DNA of 64,000 nucleotides from Amycolatopsis camponoti (GCF_902497555.1 NZ_CABVGP010000001.1:3018501-3082500); one strand, 5' to 3'. Positions 22,977 to 32,237 are shown, counted from the stretch's first letter. The notes: generated from the sequence alone by a model not told the origin. Numbers and translations are program-made.

Positions 22977-24653
22977 TCAGAGGTCTAAGACGACGTCCTC
23001 CCGCGGCCGCGCGCAGCAGACGAGCGCCTCGCCCGCCGCCGGCGGCTCCAGGGGCTCCGGGTCGTACTCCACCCGGCCCGAGAGCACCGGCGTCACGCAC
23101 GTGTGGCAGACCCCGGTCCGGCACGACCAGCGCGTCGGGACGTCGCACGCCTCCGCGAACTCCAGCAGGCTGGGGTACTCCTCGTTCCACGGCACCGTGA
23201 GCCCGCTGCGCGCGAACGTCACCGCCGGGCCGGTTCCCGCCGCGCCCGCCGGGGCGTGCGGGGTCTTCCGGACGACGCCGGTAAGTCCCGGGTTGATCGC
23301 GGACACTCCGCCGAACAGTTCACTGTGGACGCGAGAGGCGTCGAAACCCAGTGACACCAGGCACTCCCGCATCGCCGTCATGAACGCGTCCGGGCCGCAG
23401 AGGTACGCGGTCGCGTCCCGTGGAAGATCCAAAGTGGACAATACCGAGCGGGTGAGCCGGCCGCTTTCCCTTGTGTAGTGGACGTACTCGCGGCCGTCGG
23501 GCAGGCTCGCCAGCAGCCGGTGCGCCTCGGCCGCGAACGCCTGCTCGGCCGCGGTCCGGGTGGTGTGCAGCCACCAGACCGGCTGCGAAGCCCGGCGAGC
23601 GGCCAGTGCGTGGAGCATCGCCAGGACCGGCGTCACGCCGATGCCCGCGGACACCAGCACCACGGGACGGTCGTCGCCCGCCAGGACGAAGTCGCCGCGG
23701 GGTGCCGCGACGTCCACCAGCGCGCCGGGGGCGAGCCGGCCGAGGAGGTAGCTGCTGACCACGCCGTCGCGCTTGACGCTGATGCGGTACTCGGCATCCG
23801 ACGGCGCCGCGGACAGCGAGTAGCTGCGGACCGGTGCGGGGTCGCCGGCGCCGGGGACGCGCAGCGTGAGGTACTGGCCGGGCTCGGGACGGGGGAGTGG
23901 CTCGCCGTCGTCGGCGGCCAGGTGGATCGAGGACACGGCCGGGCTTTCGGGCACCACCCGGGCGACGCGCAACGGCCGGAAGCCGCGCCACCCGCTCGGC
24001 GCGGGCGCGGGCTTCGCCGCGAGCAGGTCGCGGAAGGACCCCTGCCAGCCGGGGCTGAGCGCCGGGATGTCGACGGCCTTGCGGAGCGCCTCGGTGTCGC
24101 GGCCCGGCAGGTACAGGAGCGCGTCGATGTCCGCGACGCTCATCTCGTGGCGGCCGGTCCGGGTGCGGACGATCTCGTCGCCGGCCTCGACGTGGCCTTC
24201 GGTGACAACGCGCAGGTAGAAGCCGGGCCGGTGGTGCGCGACCAGCAGCGACGGCATCCGCGGCTCGCCCAGGCGCATCCCGACGCGGAAGCACGTGACG
24301 CGCGGCTGGGTGACTTCGAACTCGGCCTCGCCGATCCGGTAGCGGTCGCCGATGTGCACTTCGTCGTCGGGCAGGCCGTCCACGGTGAAGTTCTCGCCGA
24401 ACTGGCCGTCTCCGAGGTCGTCGCGGCCGAGGAACCGCCGCCAGTGCTCGTAGGACTGGCGCTGGTACACGAGCACCGCGCGGTTCTCGCCGCCGTGGCC
24501 GCCCAGGTCGCCTTGGCCGTCGCCGTCGACGTTGAGCCGGCGGACCAGCAAGCGGCCTTCGACGGGGTACTTGAAGATTCCCGTGTGGACGGTGCGCCCC
24601 TGCCAAGGCACGTCCTTCGGCATCCCGACGTTCAGTGACACCAAGCGGGCCAT
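22977..24653 (-). CDS. MOSC - ferredoxin reductase - 2Fe-2S ferredoxin fusion
   Basis: This 558-residue oxidoreductase has three parts. A MOSC domain (about 1-215, with YiiM-like NRAVLVYQRQSYEHW, GENFTVDGL and RVTCFRVG, a cysteine for Moco-sulfur handling) comes first. An FAD/NAD(P)H reductase follows (about 225-460: VRSYSLSA for FAD, SAGIGVTPVLAML for nucleotide). A plant-type [2Fe-2S] domain ends it (CRTGVCHTC plus a downstream CC). It probably moves electrons from NAD(P)H to a molybdenum-linked or N-hydroxylated substrate, like YiiM-type detoxification. It is co-oriented with the CGNR gene 14 nt upstream. Confidence 0.85.
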   Translation of the reverse strand: MARLVSLNVGMPKDVPWQGRTVHTGIFKYPVEGRLLVRRLNVDGDGQGDLGGHGGENRAVLVYQRQSYEHWRRFLGRDDLGDGQFGENFTVDGLPDDEVHIGDRYRIGEAEFEVTQPRVTCFRVGMRLGEPRMPSLLVAHHRPGFYLRVVTEGHVEAGDEIVRTRTGRHEMSVADIDALLYLPGRDTEALRKAVDIPALSPGWQGSFRDLLAAKPAPAPSGWRGFRPLRVARVVPESPAVSSIHLAADDGEPLPRPEPGQYLTLRVPGAGDPAPVRSYSLSAAPSDAEYRISVKRDGVVSSYLLGRLAPGALVDVAAPRGDFVLAGDDRPVVLVSAGIGVTPVLAMLHALAARRASQPVWWLHTTRTAAEQAFAAEAHRLLASLPDGREYVHYTRESGRLTRSVLSTLDLPRDATAYLCGPDAFMTAMRECLVSLGFDASRVHSELFGGVSAINPGLTGVVRKTPHAPAGAAGTGPAVTFARSGLTVPWNEEYPSLLEFAEACDVPTRWSCRTGVCHTCVTPVLSGRVEYDPEPLEPPAAGEALVCCARPREDVVLDL

Positions 24654-24667
24654 CGTGGTCGTCTCCT

Positions 24668-25168
24668 TTAGTCCGCGGCGGTACGGGAGCGCTGGTAGTG
24701 GCGCCGGGCCTTCATGCGGTTGCCGCACACGGCCATCGAGCACCAGCGGGCGCTGTTGGGCTTGCTGTGGTCGATCAGGAAGAGCCGGCACTCGGGGTTG
24801 GCGCACGGGCGCAGCCGGCCGGGGCTCGACTTGGCGAGCGCGTCCCAGGCGAGCACGGCCCGCGCGGCGGCGGACCGGCCGGCGGGGACGTCGAGCACCC
24901 ACTCGACGCCGTCGTCGCCGAAGGCTGCCCGGTAGGTGACGTCGTCGACGAACCGCGCGGCGGCGCGGGGCTCGGCCTGACCGCGGACGATCCCTTGCAG
25001 CGCCGACCGAGCCTCCAGCAGTGCGCGGTGCTCGTCGCCGCCGGCCGGTTGCCCGTGGTCGGCGAGCCACTGCCGGGCCGCTCGCTCGTCGGCGAGGTCG
25101 TCCGCGGGGGCGCCGTCGCGGACCGGCGTCGTGTTGAGCAGATCGAGGAGCAGTGTCTCGTCGGTCAT
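24668..25168 (-). CDS. ABATE/CGNR zinc-finger protein
   Basis: This 166-residue protein has an N-terminal ABATE-type domain and a C-terminal CGNR zinc finger with four Cys (PCANPECRLFLID and WCSMAVCGNRMKARRHYQR). CGNR proteins are predicted stress-linked transcription regulators. ATG at 25168 has GGAGG eight bases upstream, better than the GTG at 25189. It is divergent from the DUF427 gene across a short region with CCTAACC and GGTTAGG arms, a possible binding site. Confidence 0.8.
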   Translation of the reverse strand: MTDETLLLDLLNTTPVRDGAPADDLADERAARQWLADHGQPAGGDEHRALLEARSALQGIVRGQAEPRAAARFVDDVTYRAAFGDDGVEWVLDVPAGRSAAARAVLAWDALAKSSPGRLRPCANPECRLFLIDHSKPNSARWCSMAVCGNRMKARRHYQRSRTAAD

Positions 25169-25261
25169 CGGCCTAACCTCCAAACTCACTGTTGACAGGT
25201 TACCCTACCGGTGCTTCCATGTCTAACCATCAAACAAAGCTAAAAAGGTTAGGAGGAAGTC
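25169..25261. promoter_or_regulatory. Divergent promoter region, CGNR and DUF427 genes
   Basis: It contains TTGACA at 25192-25197 and spaced GGTTA/TAACC inverted elements. The CGNR protein is a plausible regulator of both directions. Confidence 0.45.
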
Positions 25262-26131
25262 ATGGGACTGGCCTGGCAGCAAGGACCACTGGCGACGCGG
25301 GCGGTGGGGCACTTCCTGGTCGAGCAGCCGCTGCCCGAGCGGATGCTGTTCGCCGAGCCGCTGCGGCGCCGGATGCGCGTGCGGTTCGGCGGGGAGTGGG
25401 TGGCCGACAGCGAGGACGTCGTCCTGCTGCACGAACCCGGTCGGTACCCGGTGGCGTACTTCCCGCTCGCCGACGTCCGTGAAGACGTGCTCGTCGCCGA
25501 GAACCGGACGACGACGCACCGCGACCTCGGGCCGACCGAGTGGTACGCCGTCTGGACGGCCGACAAGCACGCCCCGCGCGCGGCCTGGCGCTACACCGGC
25601 CTCCCGGGCCACGCGGACGTCCTGGGTGACCGCGTCGCCTTCGCCTGGCGGGCGATGGACGCGTTCTACGAGGAGGAGGAGCGGATCGTCGGCCACGCGG
25701 CCGACCCGTACCACCGCATCGACATCCGGCAGACCGCACGCCACCTGGTTGTGCGCGACGGCGACCGCGTCGTCGCCGAGACCCGGCGGCCGGTCGTGCT
25801 CTACGAGTCGGGCTTCGCGCCGCGCTGGTACGTGCCGCGCGAGGACATCGACCTGAGCGCGCTCACGCCGGTCGAGGGCGAGACCTTCTGCCCGTACAAG
25901 GGGCTGGCCGGCTACTTCGACATCGGGTCCGGCAAGCGCGCCGCGTGGTCGTACCCGGAGGCGTGGCCCGAGGTCGAGCGGGTGTCCGGGTTCGTGTCGT
26001 TCGAGCCGGACGTCGTCGACGTCACCCTCGACGGCCGCAAGCTCGCCCTCGAACCGGGTCAGAGCGTCACCCCGCACGGCATCGACCGGGGCCTGGACCC
26101 CGACGAACTCCTTGCTCCGAAGGGAAACTGA
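25262..26131 (+). CDS. DUF427-domain protein (two modules)
   Basis: This 289-residue protein has two DUF427 modules (about 35-130 and 160-260), each with the RPVVLYESGFAPRWYVP and FCPYKGLAGYFD type signatures. Function is unknown. DUF427 proteins are cytosolic beta-rich proteins of unproven activity. It starts a three-gene run with the SDR and VOC genes (1-nt and overlapping junctions). Confidence 0.8.
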   Translation: MGLAWQQGPLATRAVGHFLVEQPLPERMLFAEPLRRRMRVRFGGEWVADSEDVVLLHEPGRYPVAYFPLADVREDVLVAENRTTTHRDLGPTEWYAVWTADKHAPRAAWRYTGLPGHADVLGDRVAFAWRAMDAFYEEEERIVGHAADPYHRIDIRQTARHLVVRDGDRVVAETRRPVVLYESGFAPRWYVPREDIDLSALTPVEGETFCPYKGLAGYFDIGSGKRAAWSYPEAWPEVERVSGFVSFEPDVVDVTLDGRKLALEPGQSVTPHGIDRGLDPDELLAPKGN

Positions 26132-26132
26132 G

Positions 26133-26843
26133 ATGACTCATGCTTTGAAGGACCGCACGGTCCTCGTGATCGGCCGCGGCAGCGGCATCGCCCGTGCGGT
26201 GACGCTCGCCGCCCGCGCGGCCGGGGCCACGATCGTGGTCGCCGGACGCGACGAAGAGTCCCTCGTCTACGACGATCCGGACGTCACCACCGCATCGGTC
26301 GACCTCACCGACGAAGCCTCCGTCGCCGCGTTGGCCGAACGGCTCGGCCAGGTCGACCACGTCGTGTCGACGGCGTCGGCCCGGGCGCGGGGGACGCTGG
26401 GCGAGCTGGCCCACGACGTCGTGCTCCGGTCGTTCGACGTCAAGGTGCTCGGTCCGCTGCTGCTGGCGAAGCACTTCGCGCCCCGCATGCCCGAAGACGG
26501 CTCGTTCGTCTTCTTCTCGGGATCGTCGGCGCGCAAGCCCGCCGCCGGCATGCTCGCCGTCGGCGCGACGAACGCCGCGGTGGACGCGCTGACCCGGGGG
26601 CTCGCGGTGGAGCTGGCGCCGATCCGGGTGAACGCGATCTCGCCCGGCACCATCGACACCGGGGCCTACGACGCGCTCGGCGAAGAGAAGAAGGCCGCGC
26701 TGTTCGCCGCCCGCGCGGCCACCAGCCCGGCGCGTCGCGTCGGCCTTCCCGAAGAGATCGCCGAAGCCGTCGTCTTCGCGCTGGGCAGCACCTTCCTGAC
26801 CGGTGTCTCCCTCAACGTCGACGGTGGTGAACCCCTTGTCTGA
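26133..26843 (+). CDS. SDR-fold protein without catalytic Tyr and Lys
   Basis: This 236-residue Rossmann-fold protein has the SDR core (VLVIGRGSGIARAV; FFSGSSARKPAAG; NAISPGTIDT; GVSLNVDGG). Where SDR enzymes have Tyr-x3-Lys it reads AVGATNAAVDAL, so Tyr is replaced by Val and Lys by Asn. It may bind NAD(P) without the usual hydride chemistry, or be inactive. It is one base after the DUF427 gene. Confidence 0.78.
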   Translation: MTHALKDRTVLVIGRGSGIARAVTLAARAAGATIVVAGRDEESLVYDDPDVTTASVDLTDEASVAALAERLGQVDHVVSTASARARGTLGELAHDVVLRSFDVKVLGPLLLAKHFAPRMPEDGSFVFFSGSSARKPAAGMLAVGATNAAVDALTRGLAVELAPIRVNAISPGTIDTGAYDALGEEKKAALFAARAATSPARRVGLPEEIAEAVVFALGSTFLTGVSLNVDGGEPLV

Positions 26844-27264
26844 GTTCAGCATCGAGGTCCTCACGCTGCCGGTCGCCGACGTCGACCGGGCGGTCCGGTT
26901 CTACCGCTCCCTCGGTTTCGTTCTCGACGTCGACTACGCGCCGAACGACGGTTTCCGGGTCGTCCAGCTGACGCCGCCCGGGTCGGCGGCGTCCATCCAG
27001 CTCGGGGTCGGCCTGACCGGTGCGGCCCCGGGGTCGGCCCGGGACCACTACCTGGTGGTGCCCGACATCGAGGCGGCACACGGGGAACTGGCCGGGCGCG
27101 ACGTGCCGGTCAGCGCGCTGCGCCACAAGAAGTCCGCGGACTGGCAAGGGGACTACGCGCCGGGTGCCGACCCGGACCGGCGTGACTACGCGAGCTTCTT
27201 CGGCTTCGCCGACCCGGACGGCAACACGTGGATCGTCCAGGAACGCGGCTACACGGCGCGGTAG
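26827..27264 (+). CDS. VOC-family protein
   Basis: This 145-residue single-module VOC protein (DVDRAVRFYRSLGFVLDVDYA; FFGFADPDGNTWIVQERGY) overlaps the end of the SDR gene. GTG at 26827 is given; a TTG at 26836 with GGTGGTGA upstream is an equal candidate. The ligand is unknown. Its 3' end overlaps the convergent GH128 gene by 16 nt. Confidence 0.75.
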   Translation: MNPLSEFSIEVLTLPVADVDRAVRFYRSLGFVLDVDYAPNDGFRVVQLTPPGSAASIQLGVGLTGAAPGSARDHYLVVPDIEAAHGELAGRDVPVSALRHKKSADWQGDYAPGADPDRRDYASFFGFADPDGNTWIVQERGYTAR

Positions 27265-28040
27265 GCGACGCCGCTCGCGTTCGGGGTCGTGCCGGAGTAG
27301 AGGCCGGTCGTCGACGTCGACAGCGAGAACCACGCGTACCGCTCGACGTACGACTGCCCTTCGAGCATCGCGGTGGATCGCTGGACGAAATCGACCTGCT
27401 GGGCCGACGACGGATAACGCGGCGTGGACCCCGAAAAGTCGATGAGGGCGTACTCCGTCAGCCAGATCGGCAGGTGGTAGCGGTCGTGGACCTTCTGCAG
27501 GTACGACTGCAGCTGCCCGGAAGCCGCGCTCGAAAAGTCGCCGCCGTACCAGTGCAGCGGGATGAAGTCGACGCGATACCCGCGCGCCGCGGCGCCGCTC
27601 ATGAACCGGTCGAGCCACCCGCCCGCGACGTCGCCGCCGTAGGCCACCGCCGGCGCGCCGAGCCGCAGCCCGGTGGACTGCAGCCGCGGCCACAGGTCCA
27701 GCGCCGTCTCGACGGGCATGCTCGCCTGGCCCGCCAGGTCCGGTTCGTTGAAGCCCAGCAGGGTGCGGCCGTTCGCCTTGGCCCGGTCGAGCTGGTCCTG
27801 CGTGACGGAGTCCTTGCCCCAGATCATGGGCACGAACTCGGTCCCGGCGGGCACGGCGATGCCCTGGGGATCGGGCGCCCACGTGTAGAACCACTTCGCC
27901 CCCACGTCCTTCAACGCGGTGGCGGCGCCGGAGTACGGGTTGGCGCTGACCCCCTTCTTGCCGCTCGCCCCGGCGGCGGGCGCGGCGAAACCGCCGAGAG
28001 CGAGAAGAACGACGGCCACGACGGCGAGCATTTTCTTCAC
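27249..28040 (-). CDS. Secreted GH128-type glycoside hydrolase
   Basis: This 263-residue secreted protein has a signal peptide (MKKMLAVVAVVLLALGG, cut near 26) and the asl1/GH128 barrel. LGFNEPD holds the acid/base Glu and IWLTEYALIDF the nucleophile Glu. GH128 members cleave beta-1,3-glucan, so a fungal wall target is likely. GTG at 28040 has GAGGAG six bases upstream; an ATG at 28064 gives a poorer signal peptide. Confidence 0.85.
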   Translation of the reverse strand: MKKMLAVVAVVLLALGGFAAPAAGASGKKGVSANPYSGAATALKDVGAKWFYTWAPDPQGIAVPAGTEFVPMIWGKDSVTQDQLDRAKANGRTLLGFNEPDLAGQASMPVETALDLWPRLQSTGLRLGAPAVAYGGDVAGGWLDRFMSGAAARGYRVDFIPLHWYGGDFSSAASGQLQSYLQKVHDRYHLPIWLTEYALIDFSGSTPRYPSSAQQVDFVQRSTAMLEGQSYVERYAWFSLSTSTTGLYSGTTPNASGVAYRAV

Positions 28041-28158
28041 GAGCCGCTCCTCGGTGAATGTCACGCTGGTCCGCTACCGGCGTAACGCACCGCCGAGGCG
28101 CGCGGCAAGATCGCGGTGACGCCGAGGGCACGAACAGGAACCGTCCTTGCCCGCGCGA

Positions 28159-29088
28159 TCAGGCGACCGGGAACGTCGTGCCGATGCCCATGCCGGTGAT
28201 CCACTCCGGAACCGGCTCGTAGCTGGTCCAGACGAGCGGTGCCGCCGCCGCGACCTGGCCGATCAGCCAGCAGCGCACCTCGTGGCCGCCGCTGCCCGCC
28301 ATGGTTTCGAGCGTCTCGTGCCCGAGGTCGGCGATCGCCTCGGCGTCGTCGGTGGCCAGGCGGTCGAGGAACCACCGGTCCCATTCGGTGTTCACGCGCG
28401 CGCCGGGGTCGCCGCCCATGGCGCGGACGCGGGGTTCGCGGGCCGCGGCGAACGCGCGGACGTCCGCGCGTCCGTGGATCAGCGATGCGCGGCGTTCACC
28501 GGCGACGAGCCGGGGGTCGTTCGACGGCAGCCAGTGCGACAGCCCGCCGCTCGCCGCCACCAGCACCCGGCCGGGAAAGTCCGCCGAGCGCAGGGCCGCG
28601 CCCAGCGCCCGGCCCAAGGCGACGCACCGCCGCAAGGTCGGCAGCGGCGGCGCGGCCGTGTTGACGACGATCGGCACCATCGGCAGGGTGGTACCGCCGG
28701 TCAGCATCTCGTAGGTCTGCACGATGCCGTGGTCGACCGTCAGCGAATACGACAGCGACACGTCGAACCCCGCGCCGGTCAGTCCGTTGTGGACGGACCA
28801 TGCCAGCTCCCCGGCGACCGGCAGCGGTCCTTCGGTGCTGCCGAAGTCACCGAACCCCACCGCGTGCTCGACGCCCAGCACGAACGGCGGCATCACGTCG
28901 TAGAAGTTGCCGTGGAAGTGGTCGGGCCCGATCACGACGATCGCGTCCGGCGCCAGCGCTTCCACCGCCCGGCGCGCCAGCGCGGCGTCGGCGAGGAACC
29001 GCGCGCCCGGGCCGCCCTCGGCCGGTGGCGGCAGCAACGTCGCGAACGGGCTGTGGGACATGCCCGCGAACCCGGCGATCCCGGCCAT
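28159..29088 (-). CDS. Class III extradiol dioxygenase (MhpB-like)
   Basis: This 309-residue LigB-superfamily enzyme resembles 2,3-dihydroxyphenylpropionate 1,2-dioxygenase MhpB. It carries MSHSPF, VIGPDHFHGNFYD, TVDHGIVQ and GGLSHWLP, where the conserved His residues bind Fe(II) and act in acid-base catalysis. It should meta-cleave an alkyl- or acyl-substituted catechol. The ATG overlaps the hydrolase stop, as in mhp-type operons. It belongs to the operon SDR-cupin-hydrolase-dioxygenase. Confidence 0.85.
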   Translation of the reverse strand: MAGIAGFAGMSHSPFATLLPPPAEGGPGARFLADAALARRAVEALAPDAIVVIGPDHFHGNFYDVMPPFVLGVEHAVGFGDFGSTEGPLPVAGELAWSVHNGLTGAGFDVSLSYSLTVDHGIVQTYEMLTGGTTLPMVPIVVNTAAPPLPTLRRCVALGRALGAALRSADFPGRVLVAASGGLSHWLPSNDPRLVAGERRASLIHGRADVRAFAAAREPRVRAMGGDPGARVNTEWDRWFLDRLATDDAEAIADLGHETLETMAGSGGHEVRCWLIGQVAAAAPLVWTSYEPVPEWITGMGIGTTFPVA

Positions 29089-29981
29089 CAGGACGGGTCC
29101 TCTCCGGTCAGCAGCCAGGCGCGGTGGACGTCGAGGAACTCGTCGACCTTTTCCCACTGCGGCCAGTGCCCGGCGTCGTCGATGACGTGCAGCAGCGCGT
29201 CGGGCAGCCAGCCGAGCAGCAGCTCGGCCTCGTCGAGCCCGCCGGTGGGGTCGTGGCTGGTCCACAGCAGCAGCGTCGGCGCCTTCACCTTCGACACCCA
29301 GGACGGGTCCCACGCGAAGTCCTTGCGCACCTCGGGGTCCTGCAGCACGAGCGTGTTGCCGATCGCCCGGACGAACCCGGGCCGCGAGTACACCCGGCGG
29401 CGCAGGTCGACCAGCTCGTCGGTCACCATCTCCTTGTGGTGGAACAGGAACTCGACCCGCCGGCGCACGGTCTCGTCGCTCGGGTCGAGCACCGCGGCCA
29501 TCGTGCTGTCGCGCATCCGGGCCATCACCTCGGGCTTGTTCGCGATGTTGCCCGGCGTGTTGAGCACGAGCTTGTCGACGCGGTCGGGGTGGTGCGCGGC
29601 GGTCCACGCGACCACCCAGCCGCCGAGCGACTCGCCGGACAGGTGGGCGCGCCCGATGCCGAGAGCGTCCAAAAGGGACACGAGGTGCGCGGACAGGACG
29701 TCGATCGTGTAGGGCCGGTCGGGCAGGTCCGACCAGCCGTGGCCGACCATGTCGTAGGCCGTGACGCGGAAGTCGCGGGCCAGGCCGGCCAGGTCGCGGG
29801 CGTAGGCCTCCAGGTGCCCGCCGGTTCCGTGCAGCAGGACCAGGTCGGGCCCGGTGCCCGCTTGCAGGACCCGCGTCCGCACCGGACGTCCGTCCAGTGG
29901 CACGTCGACGTAGCGCAGGGTGTGCTCGAGCTCGCCCAGCTCGCCCCAGATGCCGACGTGCTCGGGGATCGGCTTGGTCAC
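29088..29981 (-). CDS. Alpha/beta hydrolase (MhpC-like C-C bond hydrolase)
   Basis: This 297-residue alpha/beta hydrolase has the oxyanion region LLHGTGG, the nucleophile elbow GESLGG and a late His (DDAGHWPQWEK). The family cleaves meta-ring-fission products, and its coupling with MhpB supports this. GTG start overlaps the cupin stop (GTGA), and its stop overlaps the dioxygenase ATG. Ordinary esterase activity is the alternative. Confidence 0.8.
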   Translation of the reverse strand: MTKPIPEHVGIWGELGELEHTLRYVDVPLDGRPVRTRVLQAGTGPDLVLLHGTGGHLEAYARDLAGLARDFRVTAYDMVGHGWSDLPDRPYTIDVLSAHLVSLLDALGIGRAHLSGESLGGWVVAWTAAHHPDRVDKLVLNTPGNIANKPEVMARMRDSTMAAVLDPSDETVRRRVEFLFHHKEMVTDELVDLRRRVYSRPGFVRAIGNTLVLQDPEVRKDFAWDPSWVSKVKAPTLLLWTSHDPTGGLDEAELLLGWLPDALLHVIDDAGHWPQWEKVDEFLDVHRAWLLTGEDPS

Positions 29982-30484
29982 TGGTCCTCCCGGTGGTCGA
30001 AGCGGGTACGGGCTTCGGCGAGGGTCGCCGATCCCGCACTTTGCCGGCGGTTCAGGCCGAACAGGCCGAGCAGCCGCGAATTCTCGATGGTCAGGAACTC
30101 GACCGGGTGCCCGGCCGAGTCGTTGTGGTGCCGGTGCCAGGTCCACGGCGGCGTGTAGACGAACGAGCCGGTCGTCCAGCTCACGGTCTCGTCCTCGATC
30201 TCGCTGTGGCCGTCGCCGGTCAGGACGAAGTGGACGGTCTCGTGGTGGTGGCGCTGTAGGTCCGAGCTCTCGCCGGCCGGGATGACCTGCCGGAACAGCT
30301 CGAACGTCGCGGTCGGCAGCGTGCCGGCGATCCGCAGCGACGTCGGGTTCGGGACGCTGCCCGGCGGTATCTCCTCGAGGTCTTCGTCGTGCACCACCAG
30401 CGGTCGTTCGCCGCCGGGGCGCACGGTGTGGGCGATGCTCGCGAGGAAGTCGGTCATGGCGAAGCCGGGGCCGGTCGTGGTCAT
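29978..30484 (-). CDS. Cupin-domain protein
   Basis: This 168-residue protein has a single cupin barrel. A His-rich metal site (HHHETVHFVLTGDGHSE) and a second motif (PWTWHRHHND) resemble cupin dioxygenases or sensor cupins. It lies between the SDR and hydrolase genes with overlapping junctions. The substrate is unknown; it may process a pathway intermediate. Confidence 0.75.
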   Translation of the reverse strand: MTTTGPGFAMTDFLASIAHTVRPGGERPLVVHDEDLEEIPPGSVPNPTSLRIAGTLPTATFELFRQVIPAGESSDLQRHHHETVHFVLTGDGHSEIEDETVSWTTGSFVYTPPWTWHRHHNDSAGHPVEFLTIENSRLLGLFGLNRRQSAGSATLAEARTRFDHREDQ

Positions 30485-30498
30485 GGCGCACCTTCCGT

Positions 30499-31290
30499 TC
30501 AGGCGGGGCATTCCGTGCGGCCGCCGTCGACGGTCAGCACGGATCCGGTGACATAGCCTGCTTCGGGCGAGGCCAGGAACGCCACCGCGGCCGCGACCTC
30601 CCGCGGCGCGGCAGCGCGTCCGGCGGGGATGGCGGCGAGGTCCTCGGCCATCGCGGTCGCGACGTCGATGCCCGCCGCGCCGGCCCGGCTGCGCACGATC
30701 TCCAGGCGCCGCGGGGTGAGCGTGGCGCCGACCGCGACGCAGTTGACCGTGACGCCGCGGTCGGCGTACTCGAGGGCGGCCAGCTTCGCCGCCGACGTCG
30801 TCGCCGAGCGCAGCACCGTCGAGGCGGCCAGCTCCGGCTGCGGCTGCCGCACGGCCGTCGAGCTGATGACGACGACGCGGCCGAACCCGCGTTCGGCCAT
30901 CGCGGGCAACGCGGCACGCATGAGGGACAGCGGGCCGAGGACCAGCAGGTCGAGGTCGTGGTGCCACTGCCCGGCGGGGACGTCGAAGACACGGCCGGGC
31001 GCCGGCCCGCCCGCGTTGGCCACGACGACGTCGAGCGTGCCGTGCCGGTCCCGTACCCGGGCCACGGCGTCGGCCGCCGCGGCCGGATCGGCGAGGTCGC
31101 AGACGACGTGCCCGACATCGTCGCCGAGCGTCGAGGCGGTTTCCGTCAGGGTCGCCTCCGTGCGGCCGGCGAGGACCACGCGGTGGCCACTCGCCAGCAG
31201 AGCGGCCGCGCAGGCCGAGCCGATGCCGCCGGCACCGCCGCCGACGAGCGCCACCCGGCGGCGTTTCGGATGAGACTGGTTGCTCTCCAT
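30499..31290 (-). CDS. SDR-family oxidoreductase (atypical active site)
   Basis: This 263-residue SDR has GGGAGGIGSACAAAL for NAD(P) binding, a catalytic Ser (ISSTAVRQ), then LRSATTSAAKLAALE, where Lys is kept but the usual Tyr position is Thr. This pattern occurs in a known SDR branch. It heads the operon with cupin, hydrolase and MhpB-like dioxygenase and is 21 nt from the divergent IclR gene. Confidence 0.8.
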   Translation of the reverse strand: MESNQSHPKRRRVALVGGGAGGIGSACAAALLASGHRVVLAGRTEATLTETASTLGDDVGHVVCDLADPAAAADAVARVRDRHGTLDVVVANAGGPAPGRVFDVPAGQWHHDLDLLVLGPLSLMRAALPAMAERGFGRVVVISSTAVRQPQPELAASTVLRSATTSAAKLAALEYADRGVTVNCVAVGATLTPRRLEIVRSRAGAAGIDVATAMAEDLAAIPAGRAAAPREVAAAVAFLASPEAGYVTGSVLTVDGGRTECPA

Positions 31291-31311
31291 GATGTGACCT
31301 ACATTCGGGCC

Positions 31312-32136
31312 ATGACCGCCGGCCGGCCAAGGACGGGTCCCACTGCCCGGGACTCCGAAGACGTCACCGCTTCCGGGGCGCTCGAACGCGCCGCCGCGCT
31401 CCTGGACGCCTTCGACGCGACCCACCGCGAACTGACGCTGTCCCGGCTCGTCGAGCGCTCGGGGCTGCCACGCTCGACCGTGCACCGCACCGCGGCCCGG
31501 ATGATCGAGCTCGGCTGGCTGGACAAGCCCGGCGAGAAGTACCGGATCGGGAACCGCCTGTTCGAGCTGTCCGGCCTGGTGCCGGTGCGCCACGAACTGC
31601 GCGAGGCCGTGCTGCCCTACCTGCAGGACCTCTACGCGGCGGCCAAGACGACCGTGCAGCTCGGCGTGCTCGAAGGCACCCGGGTGCTCGTCGTCGAGAA
31701 GATCGGCGGGCACCGGCCGCTGCCGATGCTCGACCAGGTCGGCGGGTTCATCCCGGCGCACTGTTCCGGGCTCGGCCGGGCGATCCTGGCCTGGTCCGGC
31801 GCCGACGTCGTCGCGTCGGTGGTGGCGGCCGGGCTCACCCGGCGGACCCCGCGCACGATCACCGGTGCCGACGCGCTGGAGCGCGAACTGGCCGTCGTCC
31901 ACGAGCAGGGCTGGGCCTACGACCGGGAAGAGGGCAACGCCGGCATCAGCTGCGTCGCGGCCCCGATCTTCGACTTCACCGGCACCGTGACCGCCGCGCT
32001 GTCGGTCACCGGGCCCAGCGCCGCGGTGCAGCCCGACCGGATCGGCCCGGCCGTGCGGATGGCGGCCGCGGCGGCCAGCCGCGCCTACTCCGCCCGGCGG
32101 TGGGCGGTGGCCCGCCCGGAGTTGCCGTCCCAGTGA
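31312..32136 (+). CDS. IclR-family regulator
   Basis: This 274-residue protein has a winged helix at about 25-85 (TLSRLVERSGLPRSTVHRTAARM) and an IclR effector-binding domain (about 100-265). IclR proteins often control aromatic catabolism, and this one sits between two divergent catabolic operons with only 21 nt to the SDR gene. It is likely their regulator. Confidence 0.85.
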   Translation: MTAGRPRTGPTARDSEDVTASGALERAAALLDAFDATHRELTLSRLVERSGLPRSTVHRTAARMIELGWLDKPGEKYRIGNRLFELSGLVPVRHELREAVLPYLQDLYAAAKTTVQLGVLEGTRVLVVEKIGGHRPLPMLDQVGGFIPAHCSGLGRAILAWSGADVVASVVAAGLTRRTPRTITGADALERELAVVHEQGWAYDREEGNAGISCVAAPIFDFTGTVTAALSVTGPSAAVQPDRIGPAVRMAAAAASRAYSARRWAVARPELPSQ

Positions 32137-32237
32137 CCAGGACTCGCGGTTGGGTGTGCGCCCCCGCCTGATCCACGCTGTGGCGCACGCCGAGCCGGGC
32201 CACCCGGCCCGGACGTGCCGGACGAGGAGGACCAGGC

